Shown: positions 9,592 to 16,122 of the stretch, piece after piece
How positions within the stretch are numbered: the first letter of the stretch is position 1
How the letters are laid out: every line of letters begins with the position of its first letter
NCBI GenBank assembly: GCA_029561455.1
Contig: JAKQIY010000034.1
Coordinates: 1 to 64,000 of the forward strand
Length of the DNA stretch: 64,000 nucleotides
Direction of reading: 5' to 3'
Source: a bacterium
Lineage (GTDB): Bacteria > Zhuqueibacterota > Zhuqueibacteria > Residuimicrobiales > Krinioviventaceae
The notes under the pieces: generated by a model
The model's input: only the letters and a program-made list of their open reading frames with translations
What the model was told of the DNA's origin: nothing
Database searches by the model: none
Program-made: the position numbers and the translations under genes

Positions 9592-9771
9592 ATGTGTAAA
9601 GTCGTTACCAAAAAAAATCTGACTGATTTCAATGAGATCAAAGAAAACCTGGCATTTTGGCTGACCAAATCCCGGGCGGAAAGAATCTCAGCCGTTGAAC
9701 ACCTCAGAAAGCAATATCATGGAGATACAATCAGACTACAAAGAGTTGTTCGAGTGTTTCAACGCTCATAA
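9592..9771 (+). CDS. 59-aa small protein overlapping a nucleotidyltransferase gene
   Basis: ATG 9592 opens a 59-codon frame ending TAA 9769-9771. It is basic and helical, with W-L-T-K-S-R-A-E-R-I-S-A-V-E-H-L-R-K-Q and a C-terminal HGDTIRLQRVVRVFQR motif. From memory, small proteins of this look (acidic-basic helix, E-R-x-x-A-V-E-x-L-R, then RLQRV) sit directly upstream of stand-alone nucleotidyltransferases in many bacteria. It overlaps the downstream gene by 53 bases, so the two are probably coupled. Function is unknown; a toxin-antitoxin or antitoxin-like partner role is inference. Confidence 0.65.
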   Translation: MCKVVTKKNLTDFNEIKENLAFWLTKSRAERISAVEHLRKQYHGDTIRLQRVVRVFQRS

Positions 9772-10165
9772 AGTACAATATATGATCGTCGGATCTTACG
9801 CTCTGGCATTCCACGGCGCACCCAGATACACCGGGGATATTGATGTCTATGTAAAACCGGATCAAAAGAATGCCGTTAGCATTATTAAAGCCCTGGACGA
9901 TTTCGGTTTCGCATCGCTTGGCCTTGTCACAGCCGATTTTGAATGGCCGGATAAAGTGGTGCAATTAGGCGTATCTCCTATACGAATTGACCTGATGACA
10001 TCCATCTCCGGAATGGACTGGGAAACAGCCTTTAAGGGTAGTGAAAATGGTTATTATGGAGATGTTCCGGTAAAATATATCGGCCGCCGGGAATTTGTTG
10101 CCAATAAACGCGCTTCCGGCAGACAAAAAGATTTAGCCGATATTGAAGCCCTGGATGAGTTATAA
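9719..10165 (+). CDS. Stand-alone nucleotidyltransferase (AbiEii/MNT-like)
   Basis: The start ATG 9719 lies inside the preceding 59-aa gene; a TTG at 9695 is less likely. The 148-residue protein carries the pol-beta-type nucleotidyltransferase signature G25-S26 followed by D40-x-D42 (V-G-S-Y-A-L-x-x-H-G, then G-D-I-D-V-Y-V), and ends with an N-K-R-A-S-G-R-x-K-D-L-A-D-I-E-A-L helix typical of DUF6036/AbiEii-like proteins. Relatives transfer NMPs to proteins or tRNAs, some as toxins of type II/IV or VII toxin-antitoxin systems. Pairing with a small upstream gene supports a toxin-antitoxin-like module, unproven here. Confidence 0.8.
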   Translation: MEIQSDYKELFECFNAHKVQYMIVGSYALAFHGAPRYTGDIDVYVKPDQKNAVSIIKALDDFGFASLGLVTADFEWPDKVVQLGVSPIRIDLMTSISGMDWETAFKGSENGYYGDVPVKYIGRREFVANKRASGRQKDLADIEALDEL

Positions 10166-10359
10166 ATAATAATTAAAGCAATGAACAGTTCCCGGCGCGA
10201 GCAGGTAACCTGCCGGATAACAAATGAAGGCCGAGATTAATAACAAAGGCTGTGACCTGTTCTGTAAATATAACCATTTTGGGGGCGTACAAATTACACA
10301 CCTGGTTTCCACAGAATAATAAAAATGAATATCAACTAACCTTGCAGAAAGAACATGTC

Positions 10360-12540
10360 ATGAACAGGGTCACCGGTAAAAGTATTATTCTTCTCCTCCT
10401 TTTAACATGCAGTAATTTACTTGCGGCGGCTGATAGGACAAAACTACTGTCGCAATTCACCACCGATTCCGTGATAATCGACGGCCAGACCGAACCGGTC
10501 TGGGATATTGCCGAATCTTTACCTGTCGCCATCAGCATGACCGCCAACTTGTCCGCCCCAGCGCCAGAATGCAAAACCAGCGGCACAGTCCGCTCGCTGT
10601 GGGACGGCGCAATACTGTACCTGTTGATCGACGTGAACGATACCGACATCACTACCACCGCTAAACTGCCGGGCGATCAGGACGGCGTGGAAATATATGG
10701 CGATTTCTATAATGACAAGATGCCCAAAAATGAAGAAGACGACTGGCTGATCCGTATTAACTGTGTGGGAGATGTGACCGGCAGCGGCGCATACCAGGAG
10801 CGCCTGCAAGGCTCGGCTGTATTTGCTAAAACCGACAGTCAGGGTAAGCCATGCGGTTATGTCGTTGAACTGGCGATTTACATCGGCGGCATACCCATGC
10901 AAAACGGCTCGAAAATGGGATTCGAGTTTTGCATTAATGATGCTGTAACTCTTACACAAAAATGCCAGTATCGTATTTTCTGGAGCGACGGCAATAACAA
11001 GGGACTGGACGACAACAGCCGCTGGGGCGTCGTTAAATTAAGCGGCTGGGACGGCAAGACTGCCAAAGCTCTCGATACTTTTCTGCTGCGCGCCGCCATC
11101 TATAAAGCGGAAAAGCTGCCGCGCGGTATCTGGGTGAGCGAAACAGAACTGGATAACGCTCTAGCCGCTGCCAAACAAACGCCGGCAGCGACCAAACAAA
11201 AGCAAATCGACCACACCGCCGCCCAATTGGATAACGCGCTTCAAGCTCTGCGCCGTAGCGGTAAATATCCCGATCCCTTTGCTCTGAAAACGGTAAACTC
11301 GCTGCCGGATCCTTTCACATTTTTCAACGGCAAAAAGGTTGTTTCTGTGGCGGACTGGACTGCCCGCCGCGCGGAAATATTGGACCTGGCGCAGTATTAC
11401 GAATATGGATACCTGCCCAAACCGCCGCAATCAGTAACTGCGGTGGTGAATGACGACAAGATGACCATTACCGTTCAGGATAAGGGCGTTACCGCCGCTT
11501 TCGAGGCGGTCCTCACCATTCCAACCGTCCGGCAATGCGGTAAGTCCGGCCCGTATCCGGTGATTGTCAGTATCGATTTCTGGCCGCAGAAAGCCAATCC
11601 CGTTTTTCTAAAGGCAGGTTACGCCGTGCTGAGCATTATTTATACCAGCGTCGCAAGCGACAACTATGACCGCCAGGGTGCGTTTTACGAACTGTATCCC
11701 TACAATGTGACGACCGGTCACGACGCCGGAACCTTGCTGGCCTGGGCCTGGGGCGCGAGCCGCGCTGTGGATGCGCTGACCTGGCTGACGCAAAACGACG
11801 CCGCTTATAAAAACAAGTTCGCCCTGGACAAGCTGGTCGTTACCGGGTTTTCGCGCTGCGGCAAAGCGGCGCTGGCGGCGGGGCTGTTTGACGAGCGCTT
11901 TGGCGTGGTCAATCCCGGCGCGTCCGGCTGCGGCGGCTGCGCGGTGTATCGTTACGATTCCTTCGGCAACACGCCGCATCGTTCAGCGCCGTTCGGTAAT
12001 GTATATGACTGGGGCGTCTCCACCGGCTGCGAGGTACTGGGCGATAAAACCCGCCACCAGGGACATAACGCCAACGAGATGCTGCCGCGCTTTTTGAATC
12101 CCCCGCGCATTTACAAGACTGATACCCACGGCTATGCGGAACGGCTGCCGTACGACCATCACGAGATCATTGCCGCCATTGCGCCGCGCGCCGTACTCAT
12201 CACCACCGCCAATAACGATTACGCCAACGGCGCCGAGGGCGATTGCATCGGACTGGAAGGCGCCAAACCGGTGTACCAGTTTTTAGGCGTCCCGGCCAAC
12301 CTGGCGCTGAACATCCGCACCAGTGGCGAAAACAGTCCCTGGGGCGGCGGCCATTTTCAGGATGATGCGCAAATCGCCAACCTGGTGCATTTTGCCGATA
12401 TGGTCTTTTTCGGTGTTCCGCTAACAGAAGAACTGCAAAGTAAATTCTATACCAATCCCTACCTGTCCACGTTTGATAAATACTATGGCGAACTGGAAAA
12501 GATGATGCCGTGGCTGAAGGATGTGGCGGGGGGAAAATAG
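10360..12540 (+). CDS. Secreted CBM9-like plus CE15 glucuronoyl-esterase-like protein
   Basis: The start is ATG 10360, since the residues before it (open back to 10252) are not signal-like; residues 1-22 are a signal peptide. Residues about 28-235 resemble a CBM9 carbohydrate-binding module (I-I-D-G-x-x-E-P-V-W opening, acidic DGVEIY strand). A helical linker follows, then a CE15-type alpha/beta hydrolase (about 300-715) with the nucleophile motif G-F-S498-R-C-G-K and predicted catalytic His665 in G-G-G-H-F. CE15 enzymes cleave ester bonds between lignin and xylan glucuronic acid. The segment P-G-A-S-G-C-G-G has Ala where fungal enzymes carry the triad Glu. The gene is visibly GC-richer than its neighbours. 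Confidence 0.85.
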   Translation: MNRVTGKSIILLLLLTCSNLLAAADRTKLLSQFTTDSVIIDGQTEPVWDIAESLPVAISMTANLSAPAPECKTSGTVRSLWDGAILYLLIDVNDTDITTTAKLPGDQDGVEIYGDFYNDKMPKNEEDDWLIRINCVGDVTGSGAYQERLQGSAVFAKTDSQGKPCGYVVELAIYIGGIPMQNGSKMGFEFCINDAVTLTQKCQYRIFWSDGNNKGLDDNSRWGVVKLSGWDGKTAKALDTFLLRAAIYKAEKLPRGIWVSETELDNALAAAKQTPAATKQKQIDHTAAQLDNALQALRRSGKYPDPFALKTVNSLPDPFTFFNGKKVVSVADWTARRAEILDLAQYYEYGYLPKPPQSVTAVVNDDKMTITVQDKGVTAAFEAVLTIPTVRQCGKSGPYPVIVSIDFWPQKANPVFLKAGYAVLSIIYTSVASDNYDRQGAFYELYPYNVTTGHDAGTLLAWAWGASRAVDALTWLTQNDAAYKNKFALDKLVVTGFSRCGKAALAAGLFDERFGVVNPGASGCGGCAVYRYDSFGNTPHRSAPFGNVYDWGVSTGCEVLGDKTRHQGHNANEMLPRFLNPPRIYKTDTHGYAERLPYDHHEIIAAIAPRAVLITTANNDYANGAEGDCIGLEGAKPVYQFLGVPANLALNIRTSGENSPWGGGHFQDDAQIANLVHFADMVFFGVPLTEELQSKFYTNPYLSTFDKYYGELEKMMPWLKDVAGGK

Positions 12541-12544
12541 CAAA

Positions 12545-12568
12545 ACCGGCGTTTACCCGGCTTTTTTC
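12545..12568 (+). terminator. Likely terminator of the CE15 gene
   Basis: Four bases after the stop, two CCGG halves separated by a 7-base loop are followed by a run of six T. The stem is short, so this is a modest candidate. Confidence 0.4.
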
Positions 12569-12680
12569 TCGTCCCAAGCCTCCCGGCTTGAAACGCAACT
12601 TGGCAGCCTCAGGCTGGAATACGTAAAAAGAACTAAACTATAAATTACATACAGTTTTCCGGCAGAACCGGGCGATTGTA
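12567..12680. repeat. Structured interspersed repeat, copy A
   Basis: First of three related copies (others at 14401 and 14732). It has three modules: a stem-loop GTCCCAAGCC-TCCC-GGCTTG, a second stem CAGCC-TCA-GGCTG, and a third CCGG-CAGAA-CCGG followed by GCGATTGT. It lies between the convergent CE15 and GH99 genes. No coding potential. Confidence 0.7.
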
Positions 12681-12718
12681 ATAAAAGGCCCGGGATTGGG
12701 AAACCTCGGGCATCTTGA

Positions 12719-14227
12719 TTACCTTAATAAAATTAATTTCCTTGTTTGAACAAATTCTCCTGCATTCAACTGATAAAAATAAACTCCACCCGGAACATTC
12801 CCGGCATTCCATTCCGTCTGATGTGAGCCGGCTAAAAGATCAATCGAAACCAGCGTGGCAATCCTTTCTCCCAAAAGGTTGAAAATCTCCAACGTCACAA
12901 ACTCATCATAAGGAATTGAAAATTCTATTTTTGTGCATGCATTAAATGGATTGGGATAGTTTTGCTCAAGCAGGAAGGAACGAGGTAAAGACCTTACTTG
13001 TTCTTGCGTTTCCGAAGGAATATCTGACAGTAAAATCCTCACTATATCTAAATACCTGGTCCCGTAACCTTCGTAAGTAAACCCCAGAGTATAATCCTGG
13101 CCACTTGAGCTTATATCGGTATTTGTAGGAGCAGCGACAATTGTAGGTTCAATTTGGCTTCCTTCGTGCCACTCGTTGAAAGAAGTTATATCAATAGCAT
13201 TGATTGAGGAATCGACGTGATTTATTGCCATCTTTGTAAATTGGTAAAACGTGGAGACATTATTTGAGTCAGGGTGAATCTGGGTGGGAATAATATAATG
13301 ATTCACGTTCAACCTTACTGCCCGGTCATTAAAACCAGGCGTGGTATTCGGAATAAAGTCAACGCCTAAATTATTTGCAATGGCAGAATATTGACTAAAA
13401 ATTTCGGAAACATCATCAATAAAATTTGTATTTGCAGGGTAACCTGCATACTGCCATGGTCCGTGCATATTATATGCAGTGATGGCATCAAAAGCCGCAA
13501 TACGGGTCTGATCGGGAGAATCCCAATAAACCTCATCACCAACGATATAGATATCGTATCCGCGTGCAATCATGTCTTGCCTTAGTAACTGAAGTGCATG
13601 GGCATATTCCCCGGTAAATACCCTTGTCAGGTAAAAATATACCACCGGTCTGTTGTTAATCCGATAATAGCTTGGATTTGAGAAATAAGTTGTTGCAATA
13701 TAGTCAAAGTCAGACCGCAATTTGGCAATATCCTCATCATCAAATACAATTCGATCATTTTGAAACTTTAACAAATTACCTGATTCATATAATAGACAAA
13801 AGGTAGTATTATATTCCTTCACGTTGGTAGCGATCTGTGAACGAATAATAGTATCAATTTCGTTCCATGGTCCCCACCCCCACCAGCTACATATCCAGTT
13901 ATCAATACCATACGATTGTGACCATTCCAAATGCTTTTTTACCAAAACATCGGAATTACTATTGTATTCGTCAAGATAGGGTGGCTGCGGCGGGAGAAGT
14001 TTTTCCCCCAGGTATCCATCCGGCCAATGGGTATAACCGGTGTTCCCCCACCAGGAATAGTAATATACGCTTACCACTTTATCTGAAGCGATTGTATTTT
14101 CGTATATACAAAAGAATAATGTTACAAAAGCGACAAAGGGAAGCACCAGTCTGTTTATAGATATTTTCTCTTTTTTACACAACAGTTTCACAATATGCCT
14201 GATCAAATTCAATCTATCCCTACTCAT
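12719..14227 (-). CDS. Secreted GH99-like glycoside hydrolase with C-terminal sorting domain
   Basis: ATG at 14227 has GAGG six bases upstream and is preferred over ATG 14245. The roughly 502-residue product has a late signal anchor (about residues 24-46), a barrel domain opening with V-S-V-Y-Y-Y-S-W-W and containing the hallmark S-F-N-E352-W-H-E355-G, matching the two-glutamate site of GH99 endo-alpha-mannosidases/mannanases (also WbsX-like domains). The C-terminal 85 residues are a QNYPNPFN sorting domain like those of the amylase and the giant protein. It probably acts on alpha-mannan-like glycans outside the cell. It is flanked by copies of the structured repeat. Confidence 0.85.
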   Translation of the reverse strand: MSRDRLNLIRHIVKLLCKKEKISINRLVLPFVAFVTLFFCIYENTIASDKVVSVYYYSWWGNTGYTHWPDGYLGEKLLPPQPPYLDEYNSNSDVLVKKHLEWSQSYGIDNWICSWWGWGPWNEIDTIIRSQIATNVKEYNTTFCLLYESGNLLKFQNDRIVFDDEDIAKLRSDFDYIATTYFSNPSYYRINNRPVVYFYLTRVFTGEYAHALQLLRQDMIARGYDIYIVGDEVYWDSPDQTRIAAFDAITAYNMHGPWQYAGYPANTNFIDDVSEIFSQYSAIANNLGVDFIPNTTPGFNDRAVRLNVNHYIIPTQIHPDSNNVSTFYQFTKMAINHVDSSINAIDITSFNEWHEGSQIEPTIVAAPTNTDISSSGQDYTLGFTYEGYGTRYLDIVRILLSDIPSETQEQVRSLPRSFLLEQNYPNPFNACTKIEFSIPYDEFVTLEIFNLLGERIATLVSIDLLAGSHQTEWNAGNVPGGVYFYQLNAGEFVQTRKLILLR

Positions 14228-14400
14228 CTCAGACCTCACTCTCATTCATTTAATAGTACCTTGCAAGATAGAGCAATTTTTTATTTATTCCTGATGAAAT
14301 CCTGGACTAGTTCTGATACCGGATTAACTCATATATATAGTAAACATCATAATTTTATTAGCAATATACATGCCGCAATACTGTCCAGATATTGCTCTCT

Positions 14401-14512
14401 TCTCGTCCCAGGCCTCCCGGCTTGGGACGTACATTCACAGCTTCTTGCTGTGGAAAGACAAAGCGAAAGTTGCAAGTTTTTTCCGCTATCCCGGCAGAGT
14501 TGGGCGATTGTG
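14401..14512. repeat. Structured interspersed repeat, copy B
   Basis: Same three modules and order as copy A: GTCCCAGGCC-TCCC-GGCTTGGGAC (10-bp stem), CACAGC-TTCTT-GCTGTG, and CCCGG-CAGAG-TTGGG then CGATTGT. The second stem differs from copy A on both sides so that pairing is kept. Same orientation as A and C. Confidence 0.7.
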
Positions 14513-14552
14513 ATTACGGGCTGGAGATACCGGAACCAGAGAATAAAGAAAA

Positions 14553-14617
14553 GCCCCTTTAGGGGCGTTATGTCTCTAGCCAACCAATCTCCCACCCAAT
14601 CAAACCCCTTTAGGGGT
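14553..14617. repeat. Pair of CCCC-TTTA-GGGG palindromes
   Basis: Hairpins GCCCC-TTTA-GGGGC (14553-14566) and ACCCC-TTTA-GGGGT (14604-14617), 51 bases apart. Their closing pairs differ but stay complementary. Such short palindromes resemble REP-like repeats linked with IS200/IS605-type transposases in Bacteroidetes-related genomes; no transposase is present here. Confidence 0.55.
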
Positions 14618-14731
14618 GGAACAAAGTAGTTTAGTTACTGGAACCAGGCAATCAAATATACAAAGGATTTAAATTCAAGAAATTATTAATGAAGAGATGC
14701 AAAGAACGGGGAGGTAAAGGAATAGTGTTTC

Positions 14732-14831
14732 TTCTCTTTTCCAGCCTCCCGGCTTGGGACGTATTTTACAGCTTCATGTTGGAAACCGGGTAAATTTTTA
14801 AGTTGTCTTTTCCCCCGGCAGAACCTGCCCA
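14732..14831. repeat. Structured interspersed repeat, copy C (shorter, diverged)
   Basis: It keeps the first module (CCAGCC-TCCC-GGCTTGGG), a weakened second stem (ACAGCTTCATGTTGG) and the start of the third (CCCCCGGCAGAACC). It lies just downstream (3' side) of the minus-strand YdeI-like gene. Confidence 0.6.
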
Positions 14832-14864
14832 CACAGGGGTCAGCGACCCGGAGTCAGGTAAAAA

Positions 14865-15419
14865 TTAATACAACATTCCCGTATAATTACTTTTTAATGC
14901 TTCAGTTATTTTTACCAGTCTCTTTTTCCGCGTTTCCCCGGTTTTGGCTTCACAATAGAAACCGGCAAATTGCTTTTGTCTTGACGGCGGTTTTGCTGCA
15001 AATAAACTCAATATCTCTTTATCTTGTTTCAATTCCTCTGTAAGGATTGCTATTTTTTCATTCATATCAATGACTTTATTATTATCATTCGTTTCTGCTT
15101 TGAATACATCGATTCCGGCGTTTGTCATCAAGCCATTCTTTAACAGTTTTTCATAGATGGATTTATTTTTTTCCGACCACTTTTTGGTATCTTTTCTTTT
15201 TGAAAAATATTTTTTATAGGTTTTATCATCGATGGATTTCATCAAGCCGTCAATCCAGCCAAAACAGAGTGATTCTTCCAATGCGTCATTGGCGGTAAAG
15301 TTTTTATCCCCCTTGACAAATATGATCCATATTCCGTCTGCTTGATTATGATTATTCAAAAGCCAGGCTCTAAAGTCATTTCGATTTTCAAAGAGTAATG
15401 TTTCATTATTATCGTTCAT
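14865..15419 (-). CDS. YdeI/OmpD-associated family protein
   Basis: ATG 15419 has GAAAGG eight bases upstream on the minus strand; a GTG at 15440 is also in frame. The 184-residue protein has the family layout: F-x-x-R-x-D-F-R-A-W-L-x-x-N-H near the N-terminus, E-E-S-L-C-F-G-W-I-D-G in the middle, F-S-K-R-K-x-x-K-K-W-S-E-x-N, and a helical C-terminal part. Relatives are small cytoplasmic proteins of unclear role, some linked to bacteriocin or stress protection. It sits alone between two noncoding repeat regions, consistent with an accessory island. Confidence 0.8.
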   Translation of the reverse strand: MNDNNETLLFENRNDFRAWLLNNHNQADGIWIIFVKGDKNFTANDALEESLCFGWIDGLMKSIDDKTYKKYFSKRKDTKKWSEKNKSIYEKLLKNGLMTNAGIDVFKAETNDNNKVIDMNEKIAILTEELKQDKEILSLFAAKPPSRQKQFAGFYCEAKTGETRKKRLVKITEALKSNYTGMLY

Positions 15420-15620
15420 GCTCACAACCTTTCTCTCCACACTATTTCGATTATAAAATAATATTGATTTTCAGGGCCCGCAATATTCCATAACAGTTTT
15501 TGAGACGTTTAAAATAATACAAATACACAAACATTTGCAAGAGAAAATATACTCATCAAGTATAACAGGTTATAAGTTTATTAACAATATCAGGATTTGG
15601 ATGAAAAAGGAAATATAACG

Positions 15621-15867
15621 AACCCTGAATATCATTTTCCAGGGCCATCATTAGTGCAGAGTTGTACTCGCCCTTTATTTCCCAATCCAGGGCGCAGGTT
15701 GAGAGGGGATTTCCAATCCCATTTCATTTCATAAAACCCGGTGAACAACAACACAGCCCACTGCTTTGCCGAAAGAAATATGCAGACTGAAACCTGCTTT
15801 GCTGCTCAAAAAGCACGGGATGGAATCCCGCTTCTACTTTGGGCCCTGGATAATGATGTCCAGGGCT
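15621..15867. mobile_element. MITE-like inverted-repeat element of about 250 bp
   Basis: Terminal 26-base arms (15621-15646 and 15842-15867) are inverted copies with about 22 of 26 matches, and each arm is itself a CCCTG...CAGGG hairpin. Inside, GCAGGTT (15694-15700) pairs with AACCTGC (15791-15797), and two further hairpins occur, GGGATT-TCC-AATCCC and CGGGAT-GGA-ATCCCG. There is no ORF with protein character. The layout suits a non-autonomous transposable element or REP-type bimer. I could not identify target-site duplications. Confidence 0.5.
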
Positions 15868-15976
15868 ATCGGATGAAATGAATGGCATTTTGACTTTTAC
15901 TTGTAACCTGTTCTACATTTTTTGGGTTTTTGATACAGCCCCGATCAGCCTCATAGTATTCGTTGGAATAACAAAA

Positions 15977-16086
15977 GCGCACCGATCATCGAGTAGGACG
16001 GTCATGCGCCGCGAGCTTGTGCAGCGCATAAAAGCGCTGCACTCCGAGAGTCGTCGGGCAAAAAGCCCCGGTCATCGGGTAAGCTC
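15977..16086. other. Compact multi-stem element, possible structured RNA or repeat
   Basis: Within 110 bases lie four consistent helices: GCGCACCG with CGGT...GCGC (15977-16009), a perfect 9-bp hairpin GTGCAGCGC-ATAAAA-GCGCTGCAC (16019-16042), GGGC-AAAAA-GCCC (16056-16068), and GAGCTT (16013-16018) closing with AAGCTC (16081-16086) around the last two. This multiloop is more ordered than chance would suggest. It lies downstream of the stop of the giant minus-strand gene, so it could also act in its 3' end. Family unknown. Confidence 0.4.
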
Positions 16087-16122
16087 ATTCCTTACCTTAT
16101 CATACAACCCCCGACCTGTTTT

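Larger units (their letters stand above)
14228..14864. other. Repeat-rich gene-free region
   Basis: This 640-base stretch holds the GH99 5' region, structured repeat copies B and C, and two CCCC-TTTA-GGGG hairpins. Small frames here have no ribosome sites or protein-like sequence. I see no RNA gene of known family. Confidence 0.6.
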
